The translations under genes were made by a program, and so were the position numbers. The notes beneath the pieces are model-generated. The model was not told where the DNA came from and made no database searches. It was given only the letters and a program-made list of their open reading frames with translations. Shown here one piece after another: positions 6,429-14,325 of a DNA stretch of 22,548 nt. The first letter of the stretch is position 1. Every line of letters begins with the position of its first letter. Origin of the DNA: CAYHMW01 sp964357925 (GTDB taxonomy: Bacteria > Patescibacteriota > Microgenomatia > UBA8517); NCBI GenBank assembly GCA_964357925.1, contig CAYHMW010000017.1, positions 1 to 22,548 on the forward strand, given 5' to 3'.

Positions 6429-8561
6429 TTACCTCCAGGCGGTGAACCAGAAGTAGGAGTTGTTGAGGCTTTCGGGGACTCCTAACCCGACTAACCTTGG
6501 ATAGAAATAAATAAATAATATTAAACTTCCTGTGAGGAATGGGATTATTAGCTTTTCGTTTCTTTTGAGCACATAGCCTGTTGCGATTGCCAGAAATGGA
6601 ATTGAAGGTAAGTAGTGATAGAGAAACATGATTCTGGGACTCAAAGCCCAGGGGATAAAAAAGGCAACGTAGGCAAAAACTACGATCCCTAATTTTTTGT
6701 TATTTTCTACGAATGAATAGACTCCCGAAATAAAAATTGACGCGAGACCAAACCAGAAGACTAGCGGGTTCCCCATTGCATAGATATTTTGGACGATGCC
6801 TGCTTTAGGAGAACTCGCATAGAGCCAGATGGGGCGCATTAAAATTGGCCAGCTCCACCAAGGGGAGGTGAAGGGGTGTTCTGCTTTTAAGCGTGTGTGG
6901 TACCACCACATTTGTTTTTGGACTCCCCAGAAGATATCGAGGCCGTGATTTGTTAAAAACATTGGGAGATAGCTTGCCAGATAGACTGCGGGCGGGATGA
7001 TTGCAAACCACAACAACCCAAGGAACTTTTTCTTAAATTGGAATTTTTGAATCGCGCTTTTATTATTGGAAATGAAAATTATTCCTAGGATTGGAAGAAG
7101 CCAGAGGGCGCTCCACTTGGAGGCAAGTGAAAGACCCCAAAAAAGTGATGATGGAAAATATTTTTGTTTAAGAAAAAAGTATAGCGCTAGAAGGGCAAAA
7201 AAGACGAAATAGGTATCATTCATGCCGATTCTCCCCATACTCAGTGGGAGGCCGTCCAGTGCATATGTGGCGGCACTTAATATCCCGATATCGCGGCTTT
7301 TAAAAAGTTCGTAGGCAATAATGTAGATTAGGGGAATGGTTGCTGTGCTAAAGATCGCGGCGGGGAGGCGCCAGCCAAGGCTATTCTCGCCAAGTACTGC
7401 CATGCCACCCATCATTATAATTTTTGCCACTGGAGGATGGGTCCACTCGTAGGCAAAGCCTTCCGGGTGTGGATTCCACCATTCCCATGCTTTGGGGTCG
7501 CCATGGAAGGCAATTCTCGCAGTAAAAGCATGGTAAATTTCATCGAAATACTCATTCTTGGGCTGGTCTAGCCAGAGGAGTCTCGTTGTGAGTGCAAAAA
7601 CTGTAATTGCAAAAAGAAGGCTTCTGGCCATTTTGCTACTTAGCCTGTCTTTAAGCAATCTTGGTTTTTTGATTTTTGGTTTGATTGATTTGTAAAGATC
7701 CCGCATCAAGTGCGGGATGACAAGTGGTTTTCGTTTGTTGGTGAGTACTACATACAAAGTGAGAGCAAAAGTGGCAAGATTTAGGAGTATTAGAGCGTTT
7801 ATGACGGGCTTACTAAATAGTTCTGCAAAGTCGTTTTGTATCCAGTAAAACGAATAAGCCATGTTTGCTAGATAAGTTATTGATAAAAATACGTAGCTAA
7901 CCCAAAGTGGTCTAAAGACCGCCGAGGCAATAACAAGTGGGGCGAGAGCGGGCAACAAATGACGCTCGTGCATGCGTGTAAAGAAGAAGAAATTTGCCAG
8001 AAAAAAAATTGCTAAGAGAGGATATTCCATGTCTTTTGTCTTAAATGATCTCAATAGTGCAATTAGCGAAACCGACATTGCAGCGAGCATCCCAATTTTA
8101 TTTGCAGAAAATAAACCCGATCCTTCAGATTGCCAGAAGCCAAAAAGTCCCCAGTAATTGAAGGCGTTTACGCTACCGTATGGATATTGATTTAGAGTTA
8201 CCAAAATTCTATCGATAACGAAGTTCGCCAGACTGCCAGTGTTCCAAAAGGGAATAAAAGCAATTAAGAACGTTGCTGAGAAAATAAAAAGGAATGTAGC
8301 AAATTTTCGGAAAGAATTTAGACTCAAATAGAAAATGACTGGGAGGGCGACAATTGCTTGAATTTTAATAAGAGTGCCGAAGCCCAGAGAGAATGCTGAG
8401 AGAAAAAGATGCGATGGAAACAAATAAATTGACAAGAGTGAAAATAAGGCAGTTAGTCCGTCGATTTGACCCCAGAGAGTTGAATTTGAAATAACTGCGG
8501 GGTTCATTAGATAGGCCAAAGTGGCCACGAGTGCTAAATGTTTTTTGACTCTGGGACTCAA
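6429..8561 (-). CDS. Double GT-C glycosyltransferase, C-terminal protein O-mannosyltransferase (GT39); part downstream of an in-frame stop
   Basis: This open part of 710 residues continues, in the same frame, the piece at 8658-8873. The intervening codons (8562-8657) also read as sensible protein (KIAAWIPISN, LPAIFGDLGVGF). Two polytopic halves are fused. The first (to about residue 280 here) resembles GT-C mannosyltransferases. The second (about 310-710) is a bacterial PMT: EYFDEIYHAF with the Asp-Glu pair, EWTHPPVAK, GWRLPAAIFS, and a C-terminal four-helix region. PMT enzymes move mannose from a polyprenyl phosphate donor to Ser/Thr of exported proteins. The linker holds an in-frame palindromic repeat (7697-7721). 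The TTG start at 8561 is only the first permitted start; the natural start is the ATG at 8873. It is convergent with the stalk gene, 3 nt apart. Confidence 0.8.
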   Translation of the reverse strand: MSPRVKKHLALVATLAYLMNPAVISNSTLWGQIDGLTALFSLLSIYLFPSHLFLSAFSLGFGTLIKIQAIVALPVIFYLSLNSFRKFATFLFIFSATFLIAFIPFWNTGSLANFVIDRILVTLNQYPYGSVNAFNYWGLFGFWQSEGSGLFSANKIGMLAAMSVSLIALLRSFKTKDMEYPLLAIFFLANFFFFTRMHERHLLPALAPLVIASAVFRPLWVSYVFLSITYLANMAYSFYWIQNDFAELFSKPVINALILLNLATFALTLYVVLTNKRKPLVIPHLMRDLYKSIKPKIKKPRLLKDRLSSKMARSLLFAITVFALTTRLLWLDQPKNEYFDEIYHAFTARIAFHGDPKAWEWWNPHPEGFAYEWTHPPVAKIIMMGGMAVLGENSLGWRLPAAIFSTATIPLIYIIAYELFKSRDIGILSAATYALDGLPLSMGRIGMNDTYFVFFALLALYFFLKQKYFPSSLFWGLSLASKWSALWLLPILGIIFISNNKSAIQKFQFKKKFLGLLWFAIIPPAVYLASYLPMFLTNHGLDIFWGVQKQMWWYHTRLKAEHPFTSPWWSWPILMRPIWLYASSPKAGIVQNIYAMGNPLVFWFGLASIFISGVYSFVENNKKLGIVVFAYVAFFIPWALSPRIMFLYHYLPSIPFLAIATGYVLKRNEKLIIPFLTGSLILFIYFYPRLVGLGVPESLNNSYFWFTAWR
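7697..7721. repeat. Dispersed palindromic repeat, copy 1 (in coding sequence)
   Basis: Arms ATCCCGCA (7698-7705) and TGCGGGAT (7711-7718) surround the loop TCAAG. The 25-nt block is identical to one at 15120-15144. In the glycosyltransferase frame it reads VIPHLMRD and lies in the linker between the two GT-C halves. It is short, palindromic and frame-preserving, like the Rickettsia palindromic elements. Confidence 0.75.
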
Positions 8562-8657
8562 TATTTTATAGATCAGAAAACCAACTCCCAGATCTCCAAA
8601 AATTGCCGGTAATTTATAGAGAATTACGTTTGATATGGGGATCCATGCTGCTATTTT

Positions 8658-8873
8658 TCATAAGAGCAGTAAGACATAAAGGTATCCTGGCAAATAATCA
8701 CTCCAATTATTGTAAAAATTCTTTGTACCATACTCTGCAAGGCTTCTAGACCAAGAGATGAAGGTGTTGTAATCGTTCACATATGTACCTGACTGGGAAA
8801 ATGCCAGACGTATAATGAAAGCAGCTGTGAGGATGAAAATTATTTCTTTGTGTTTTTTTAATTTTCCAAGCAT
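8658..8873 (-). CDS. N-terminal segment of the GT-C glycosyltransferase, ended by TGA
   Basis: These 71 residues start at the ATG at 8873: a polar start (LGKLKKHKE), a first membrane helix (about residues 11-26), then YVNDYNTFISWSRSLAEYG and NNWSDYLPGYLYVLLLL. The Asp after the first helix and the DYLPGYLYVL motif are usual at the N-terminus of this GT-C type. The frame stops at TGA (8658-8660) and would otherwise run straight into the 710-residue part, giving 814 codons in all. In relatives I recall glycine near this position (LLGKI), and GGA to TGA is a single G-to-T change. It is either a recent nonsense mutation, a strain variant, a sequence error, or a read-through site. Confidence 0.7.
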   Translation of the reverse strand: MLGKLKKHKEIIFILTAAFIIRLAFSQSGTYVNDYNTFISWSRSLAEYGTKNFYNNWSDYLPGYLYVLLLL

Positions 8874-8943
8874 GCAAACCCAAGTATATGGGCTAAGACT
8901 GTAAAAGTGTAGTGAAACCGTTTATTATTAGCATGAAGGGCTA

Positions 8944-9360
8944 ATGCATGATGATACTGAAAAAAAAGGATTAGGAGGAAGAAAGACAAGGTCGTTTGTT
9001 GTGCTTATCATAGAGGATGACGTGATGCTTTCGAAATTGTATTCTGATAAGTTCAGGTTTGATGGCCTAAATGCGCTCGTGGCCAACGATGGGCGGACAG
9101 GTCTTGAGCTTGCAACAGAGAAAAATCCTGATGCAATTCTTCTTGACATGATGTTGCCTGGATTTTCCGGATTTCGGATATTGGAAGAATTACAAAAACA
9201 CCCTAGAGGTAAATATATTCCTGTTATTTGTTTAACAAATTTAACCGACACGAATGATGCAAATCGTGCTTATAAGTTTGGTGTGAAAGAATACCTCGCG
9301 AAAGCTATGCACACACCTGAGAGTGTCGTGCAAATCGTAAAGGATCATCTACCAAGGTAG
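8944..9360 (+). CDS. Response regulator receiver protein (CheY-like, single domain)
   Basis: This 138-residue protein consists of one receiver domain. Seen: the acidic cluster E24-D25-D26, phospho-acceptor D68 in AILLDMMLPG, switch residue T98 (ICLTNL), and K120 (EYLAK). These are all residues needed for aspartyl phosphorylation, so it should be an active phospho-switch. There is no DNA-binding or enzymatic output domain, so it must act through a partner protein. No histidine kinase is in the window. The ATG at 8944 is preceded by GAAGGG 4 nt upstream, a usable ribosome-binding site. It ends 1 nt before the end of the convergent LCP gene. The target process is unknown. Confidence 0.9.
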   Translation: MHDDTEKKGLGGRKTRSFVVLIIEDDVMLSKLYSDKFRFDGLNALVANDGRTGLELATEKNPDAILLDMMLPGFSGFRILEELQKHPRGKYIPVICLTNLTDTNDANRAYKFGVKEYLAKAMHTPESVVQIVKDHLPR

Positions 9361-9361
9361 C

Positions 9362-10486
9362 TTATCTAAAAATCCGTTCCACCCAATTTGCGATTTCATC
9401 CCAGGATTCGTCCTTTGGAATAAAAACATAGAGGTTGTCGTACTTTTTAGTTATTGGTGGATTAATTAAAAGTTCCTCCGGAAGTATGTGTGTGCCAATG
9501 TTGTCTTTCGCTTCTAGCACTCTTCTTGCCAATATTGCTTCTGCCTCAGGCGAGAGATCTGTCTCGATAATTTCCTGGCTTAAGTTGTATAGCTGGAGCA
9601 TCTTTTGAGGAGAAAGGTAAATTTCCCTTGAAGTTAGTTTGTTTTTTAGTGCCCCAAGAACTTGCTGCTGGCGTTTTTCGCGTGCGATATCCGTCCCTTC
9701 TATTTTATCTTCAGATTGCCTAGAACGAGCAAATTTTAATGCTGTTGCACCATTCATGTGTATAAGCCCTTTTTTAAATTCCAGGGTTTCGTAGCGACAT
9801 GCGAATTCTTCATCACCCGCCTGTACCGTCAGGCCATCACATTCATCATTTTCCTTTCCTGGGATTGGATATTTTGTATCAATAAATGAGTGGATGACCT
9901 CAATGTCAACACCGCCGACTGCATCGATTACCTTTACAAAACCTGAAAAGTCAATAACTGCGGCGTAGTGAACTGGAATACCTGCGATCTCTTCAACAGT
10001 GGACTTTGCAAGTATTAATCCGCCTCCAAATTCTTGTTTTTTATTACCCCAGTAATAGACACTATTAAGTTTTGTCCTTAGGTCCTCAATCCAAATGTCC
10101 CGTGGCAGAGAAATAAAGGTTACAGTTTCTGGACTATCGTGCTTAAATGAGGCAAGAATTATTGTGTCTGTGAGATCTGGAGCAGTATGGCCCTCCCCGC
10201 CTTTACCTAAAATTAGTACATTTGTCCTCGCACTTACTGAATTTATTGCGTTTCTTGGTGTCGCTATAAATGCGTGTGCAAGAGATGCATAGCTGCTAAT
10301 TTTGGTTCCAACTAGGGCATTTTTTACTTGGAGAACTAAACCTACAAGGAGAATGATAACGATAAATGCAAGGGCAGCTCTTGTTTGTTTTAAATACTTG
10401 CCTAAAAGTTTTCTTTTGAACTTTTGCAGACGCCTTTTGACTGGCGAGATCTGTGGTTCTTCAACAATTTGTACGACTTCTTCCAT
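9362..10486 (-). CDS. LytR-CpsA-Psr (LCP) family glycopolymer ligase
   Basis: This 374-residue protein has a cytoplasmic basic N-terminus (about residues 15-33, many Lys/Arg) and one membrane helix at about 36-56. The extracytoplasmic LCP domain (about 85-315) shows TNVLILGKGG, DLTDTIILAS, the hallmark FISLPRDIWIE, LDAVGG-like VIDAVGGVDIEV, and ALKFARSR followed by DIAREKRQQQVL. LCP proteins transfer polyprenyl-phosphate-linked glycopolymers onto peptidoglycan or proteins. The Asp and Arg residues that bind the pyrophosphate are present. Two cysteines (in NDECDGL and EFACRYE) could form a disulfide. A small region after 315 is family-variable. It starts at the ATG at 10486, divergent from the helicase with 35 nt between the starts, and is tail to tail with the receiver gene. 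Confidence 0.92.
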   Translation of the reverse strand: MEEVVQIVEEPQISPVKRRLQKFKRKLLGKYLKQTRAALAFIVIILLVGLVLQVKNALVGTKISSYASLAHAFIATPRNAINSVSARTNVLILGKGGEGHTAPDLTDTIILASFKHDSPETVTFISLPRDIWIEDLRTKLNSVYYWGNKKQEFGGGLILAKSTVEEIAGIPVHYAAVIDFSGFVKVIDAVGGVDIEVIHSFIDTKYPIPGKENDECDGLTVQAGDEEFACRYETLEFKKGLIHMNGATALKFARSRQSEDKIEGTDIAREKRQQQVLGALKNKLTSREIYLSPQKMLQLYNLSQEIIETDLSPEAEAILARRVLEAKDNIGTHILPEELLINPPITKKYDNLYVFIPKDESWDEIANWVERIFR

Positions 10487-10521
10487 GCTACAATCTAAAG
10501 TCTATATTTACTTGCCTCCTC

Positions 10522-12360
10522 ATGCAAAAGGATATACTTACCAACCTTAACCCTGATCAGCTCAAGGCTGTTGTTTATGAAAAGTCCCCTCTTTTGGTTT
10601 TGGCTGGGGCAGGATCTGGAAAGACTAAGGTTTTAACGACAAGGGCTGCCTGGTTTATTCAGACTGGACGAGCAAAATCTGAGAACGTACTACTTCTTAC
10701 TTTTACAAACAAAGCAGCTAACGAAATGAAGGAGCGGATCCTAAGTATGATTGGCGATGTGCCAAGTTACTCTGGGACTTTTCATAGTTTCTGTGTGAGG
10801 GTCTTGCGGAGGGATGGCAATAAAATTGGAATTAGTCCGGACTTTGTTATTTATGACACACAGGATCAAAAGGCTGCGGTCACCGAGGTAATTGAATCTA
10901 TTGGACTATCACCTGACAGCTACAAGCCCGCTCAGTTTTTACCTGCTATAAGTGACGCGAAAAATCAGATGATGACCCCTTTACAATATGGTGAAATCGC
11001 CAATGGTGAAATGCAGGAAAAGGTTTTTAGTGTGTATAACCAATATGCAAAATATTTGGAGAAAGCTAATGCGCTTGATTTTGACGATCTACTGCTTCGG
11101 GCTGTGGAGCTTTTTGTGCGCGATAATGAGACTCTCACAAAATGGCAGGAACAGTTAACACATATTCTTGTCGATGAATGGCAGGATACAAATAAAATTC
11201 AATATAAGCTGACTCGGCAGCTTGTGGGAAAAACCGGAAATTTGACAGCTGTGGGGGACGCTAGTCAATCTATATATTCTTGGCGTGGGGCGGATTTTCG
11301 GAATATCAATAATTTGCGATCTGATTATGCAAACATTGGCGTCGTTAACCTGGAGCAGAATTATCGGTCGACGGAGCAGATTTTGGAGGCTGCGAACTCT
11401 GTCATTTCTAAAAATTCTTCACATCCAATTTTGAAACTTTGGACAGAGAACGGACGTGGTGAGCGGATAAAAATATTCGGTGCACAAAACGGACTTGACG
11501 AGGCGAAATATGTTTCTGACAAAGTGCGCGAGCTGTCAAGACAGGGCTATAATTTTGCCGACATGGCTATTTTGTATAGAACAAATGCTCAGTCTCGTAC
11601 TATCGAGGAGGCGCTTCTTCACACTGGTGTCCCTTATGTAATAGTTGGTGGGATTAAGTTCTACGAGAGGGCTGAAGTGAAGGATATATTGGCCTGCTTG
11701 CGGCTTCTTGCCAACCGAAATGACGGAGTGTCTGAAAAGAGAGTATTAACGCTTGGGAAAAGACGTTGGGATAAATTCGTGGAGTATAGAGAGGGTTTGG
11801 AGGGAGGAGTCGAAAACCACACGACACTGGAACTGATGGATGCTGTGGTTGCGAAGACCAATTATTTAGAGAAATACGCTCGTGAATCTGAGGAGAATTT
11901 GGCAAAACTCGAGAACATTAAGGAGTTGCGATCTGTCGCTATGGAGTTTCCTGTGCTACATGATTTTTTGGAAAATGTGGCTTTGGTTCAACAAGAAGAG
12001 ACTGTTAATGAAAAATCTTTTGGGGATAATTCTCGTGAGGGGCGAGTTACTCTAATGACCTTGCATAGCGCAAAGGGGTTGGAATTTCCAATTGTATTCG
12101 TGGTTGGGATGGAGGAAGGGCTTTTTCCACATTCTAGGGCTTTGTTTAACTCTTCAGAACTGGAAGAAGAGCGCCGGCTTTGTTATGTTGGGATAACCCG
12201 CGCGAAGGAAATATTATTTCTGACATATGCAGATCGAAGGCTATATTTTGGACAGCGAACCAGTAATCCTCCGTCGCGGTTTATTGCTGATATTCCCGAG
12301 CATCTCTTGGACAATAGCGATAATTATATTGAACCCATACGGGAATGGAGATTTGATTGA
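10522..12360 (+). CDS. uvrD: ATP-dependent DNA helicase UvrD/PcrA (SF1A)
   Basis: This 612-residue 3'-5' helicase of repair and replication restart carries an N-terminal Q-motif (LNPDQLKAV), Walker A GAGSGKT (29-35), LLTFTNKAANEM, YSGTFHSFC, and Walker B VDEWQDTN (Trp where Tyr/Phe is usual). It then has VGDASQSIYSWRGAD, LEQNYRST, LMTLHSAKGLEFPIVF, and EEERRLCYVGITRAKE. It is about 100 residues shorter than PcrA: the 2B region after LRLLANRNDGVS is trimmed and the C-terminal Tudor-like tail is missing. I chose the ATG at 10522 because the Q-motif follows at once; an upstream TTG (10453) would put the start inside the LCP gene. It ends with TGA, which argues that TGA is a normal stop in this genome. 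Confidence 0.93.
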   Translation: MQKDILTNLNPDQLKAVVYEKSPLLVLAGAGSGKTKVLTTRAAWFIQTGRAKSENVLLLTFTNKAANEMKERILSMIGDVPSYSGTFHSFCVRVLRRDGNKIGISPDFVIYDTQDQKAAVTEVIESIGLSPDSYKPAQFLPAISDAKNQMMTPLQYGEIANGEMQEKVFSVYNQYAKYLEKANALDFDDLLLRAVELFVRDNETLTKWQEQLTHILVDEWQDTNKIQYKLTRQLVGKTGNLTAVGDASQSIYSWRGADFRNINNLRSDYANIGVVNLEQNYRSTEQILEAANSVISKNSSHPILKLWTENGRGERIKIFGAQNGLDEAKYVSDKVRELSRQGYNFADMAILYRTNAQSRTIEEALLHTGVPYVIVGGIKFYERAEVKDILACLRLLANRNDGVSEKRVLTLGKRRWDKFVEYREGLEGGVENHTTLELMDAVVAKTNYLEKYARESEENLAKLENIKELRSVAMEFPVLHDFLENVALVQQEETVNEKSFGDNSREGRVTLMTLHSAKGLEFPIVFVVGMEEGLFPHSRALFNSSELEEERRLCYVGITRAKEILFLTYADRRLYFGQRTSNPPSRFIADIPEHLLDNSDNYIEPIREWRFD

Positions 12361-12362
12361 GC

Positions 12363-12368
12363 TATAAT
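12363..12368 (+). promoter_or_regulatory. TATAAT 6 nt before the first FemAB gene
   Basis: A perfect -10 hexamer lies between the helicase stop (12358-12360) and the ATG at 12375, separated from the ATG by 6 nt (AGCTTC). Transcription would begin at the start codon, giving a leaderless message. No clear -35 is visible. Confidence 0.5.
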
Positions 12369-12374
12369 AGCTTC

Positions 12375-13340
12375 ATGAAGCTAGCTTCCTTGAATAAAAT
12401 TGCACAACACCCGCTTCAGACTTCGCATTGGGCGGAGTTTCGGAAGGCTTGGGGGAATGAAATTTTGGAAACAAAATATGGGATTTTGACGCTTCACCGT
12501 ATCCCTAAAACAAAATACAAAATTGGGGTGTTTATAAAGGGACCGGAGCCGACTTCACAAATGCTTGCTGGTTTAAAGAAAATTGGAGAAGAAAATAATT
12601 TGATTTTTATAAAACTTGAGCCGTGTGTAGAAAAAAGTAGCAAGCTGGTAAGACTGATGGAGAATGCAGGAGTAAGGCCTGGTAAAACATTATTTACCCC
12701 AAGTACTTTTTGGATCGATTTAACTAAATCTGAGGAAGAGCTTTTAAAAAGTTTTACGTCGAAAACCAGATACAATATTCGGCTGGCTGAGCGTAAGGGA
12801 GTCCAAATTGTTGAAGATAACTCAGATGCTGCATTTGAGAAATACTTAAAACTAATGCGAGAAACGGTTGAGCGGCAGAGGTTTTATGCTCACTCTGAAA
12901 AATATCACAGACTGATGTGGAAATATCTTCACACTGATTCGGTCCAGAAAAATAAACAGCCTGTTGCAAGATTACTTTTAGCTAAATTCGACAAAGTGGT
13001 CTTAACTGCGTGGGTATTGTTTGTTTGGAAAGATACACTTTACTATCCATACGGGGCATTTTCTGGAAAACATAAAGAGGTGATGGCTAATAACCTTATG
13101 ATGTGGGAGGCAATAAAATACGGCAAGAAAAATAAACTGAAAACTTTTGACTTGTGGGGAAGAGAAGAAGGAAAGGGGTTTACTAAATTTAAGGAGGGTT
13201 ATAATCCAGCGGTTGTGGAATTTTTGGGGACTTGGGATTTGGTCATCAACAAACCTCTTTATGGACTCTATAGACTTCTCGATACAGGGCGATGGATGGT
13301 ACTGCGTGGGAAAAGCAGGTTTACTTCACCAAGGTTTTAA
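12375..13340 (+). CDS. FemAB-family peptidyltransferase (peptidoglycan bridge formation), copy 1
   Basis: This 321-residue protein has two GNAT-like lobes. It shows PLQTSHWAEFRKAWG (residues 12-26), IFIKLEP (about 77-83), FWIDLTKSEEELLKSF (about 113-128), and SKTRYNIRLAERKGV (about 130-144), the typical FemABX basic helix. It continues with YPYGAFSGKHKEVMANNLMMWEAI and FDLWGREEGKGFTKFKEGYNP near the C-terminus. Family members use aminoacyl-tRNA to add amino acids to the lipid II stem peptide at the cytoplasmic membrane face. No coiled-coil arm of the staphylococcal Fem type is present. I chose the ATG at 12375 over a TTG at 12357 that would overlap the helicase stop. It directly abuts the second copy (TAA then ATG). 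Confidence 0.88.
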   Translation: MKLASLNKIAQHPLQTSHWAEFRKAWGNEILETKYGILTLHRIPKTKYKIGVFIKGPEPTSQMLAGLKKIGEENNLIFIKLEPCVEKSSKLVRLMENAGVRPGKTLFTPSTFWIDLTKSEEELLKSFTSKTRYNIRLAERKGVQIVEDNSDAAFEKYLKLMRETVERQRFYAHSEKYHRLMWKYLHTDSVQKNKQPVARLLLAKFDKVVLTAWVLFVWKDTLYYPYGAFSGKHKEVMANNLMMWEAIKYGKKNKLKTFDLWGREEGKGFTKFKEGYNPAVVEFLGTWDLVINKPLYGLYRLLDTGRWMVLRGKSRFTSPRF

Positions 13341-14168
13341 ATGAAAGACGTCAGACAAAGTAGAGAGTATGCGGAGTATCTCTCGCGGGTCGGGTGGAAA
13401 GTTGAAAAAATTGCTGGGGTTTATATCTTCATTAAAAAGCTTCTGTTTGTTTCTATTGTGAAAGTTCAGAGACCGGAGGAGTTGCTGGTTGAGAAAATTT
13501 TGGGTATTGCGAAGAGGTATAGAGCGATTTACGTAAGTTTTGAACCCCTGCCGTCCACGCAAAGCGGGACAGGCGGGCAGGCGCTGCTTGAAAAATATGG
13601 ATTTGGGTTGTCAAAATCTCCTTTTCTCCCGACGAAGTCTTTGGAATTGGATTTGGCAAAATCCAATAAATATTTCTATAGGAATCTAAAGAAAGATTGT
13701 AGATATGCGCTACGGAAATGTGAAGAGCAAAACATAGAATGCAAAATGGGAATCGAAATTAAGGAATTTAGAGATACTTGGAAGAAATCAGTGCCCGTGG
13801 GGAGATATGTTATGAGTGAGCGAAATATGAAGTCCATGAAGGCCGCTTTCGGGAAAAAGATGCAACTCATTGCAACCACTGACTTGTCTGCTGGAGGAAT
13901 TTTTTTGACTGCAAACAAGAGAGCTTGTTACTGGATGGGATTTAGCAATAGAGAGGGAAGAAAGACGCAGGCGCAATATAAAGTTGTTTGGGAAGGAATT
14001 CTATGGGCCAAAAAGATGGGGGGCACAATATTTGATTTTGATGGAATTTATGATGAACGAATGCCAATTGAAACTTGGAAGGGGTTGACTCATTTTAAAA
14101 AAAGTTTTGGGGGAGAGGAAGTTTATTATCCTGGGGCTTATAGCAAGTGGATATGGAAATTTTGGTAA
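13341..14168 (+). CDS. FemAB-like peptidyltransferase, copy 2 (divergent)
   Basis: This 275-residue protein starts at the ATG immediately after the stop of copy 1, so translation is probably coupled. It follows the same plan: N-terminal QSREYAEYLSRVGW, then IYVSFEPLP, SLELDLAKSNKYFYRNLKKD (about 101-120), RYALRKCEEQNI, and a second GNAT lobe with RACYWMGFSNREG, QYKVVWEGILWAKKMG, FDFDGIYDER and THFKKSFGG. It is about 45 residues shorter than copy 1 and well diverged. The two may act on different positions of the cross-bridge or as a heterodimer. Residues about 69-81 are encoded by an imperfect palindrome (13547-13581) that looks inserted. Family confident, substrate unknown. Confidence 0.82.
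   Translation: MKDVRQSREYAEYLSRVGWKVEKIAGVYIFIKKLLFVSIVKVQRPEELLVEKILGIAKRYRAIYVSFEPLPSTQSGTGGQALLEKYGFGLSKSPFLPTKSLELDLAKSNKYFYRNLKKDCRYALRKCEEQNIECKMGIEIKEFRDTWKKSVPVGRYVMSERNMKSMKAAFGKKMQLIATTDLSAGGIFLTANKRACYWMGFSNREGRKTQAQYKVVWEGILWAKKMGGTIFDFDGIYDERMPIETWKGLTHFKKSFGGEEVYYPGAYSKWIWKFW
13547..13581. repeat. GC-rich imperfect palindrome inserted in the second FemAB gene
   Basis: Outer arms CCTGCC (13547-13552) and GGCAGG (13576-13581), then GTCC/GGAC and CGC/GCG pairs around the loop AAA, with a 5-nt bulge on the right side. It is much richer in GC than the surrounding gene and is read in frame as LPSTQSGTGGQA-like residues in a loop. Sequence differs from the repeat at 7697 and 15120. 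Confidence 0.55.
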
Positions 14169-14325
14169 ATGGGGGGTGGTGAGCCCCCCGGTTAGAATTG
14201 GATCACCTCTCTTTCGACTTGCAACAGGAAGGAGATTCGAGATTTGGTTTCATGAAAATACCTTTCTTTGCTAGTCGAACGATGGGATTCTTACAAGGCT
14301 TTTATACTTTGTAATTTGTATTATG
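14169..14325. other. Convergent spacer with two hairpins
   Basis: This is the only convergent spacer of any size in the window. Hairpin 1: GGGGGG (14171-14176) and CCCCCC (14184-14189), loop of 7. Hairpin 2: TTCGACTTGCAA (14213-14224) against TTGCTAGTCGAA (14268-14279), extended by AGGAAGG against CCTTTCT, about 18 pairs with one mismatch and one bulge, and a loop of about 28. Neither is followed by a strong T-run. I found no gene or tRNA in it. Confidence 0.55.

Noticed and set aside
8658..8660. Genetic code 25 (UGA = Gly), as in Gracilibacteria
   Set aside because: Only one in-frame TGA in roughly 6,000 codons, while the two helicase genes (ends at 12360 and 14326) terminate naturally at TGA. 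A UGA-Gly genome would use it throughout.
14171..14189. Intrinsic terminator at the G6/C6 hairpin
   Set aside because: The stem is good but no T-run follows on either strand, so it is listed only as a hairpin in the spacer.
14190..14325. A tRNA gene, suggested by GATTCGA- and GTCGAAC-like strings
   Set aside because: No acceptor, D, anticodon and T stems can be paired in cloverleaf order on either strand. The strings belong to the long hairpin.
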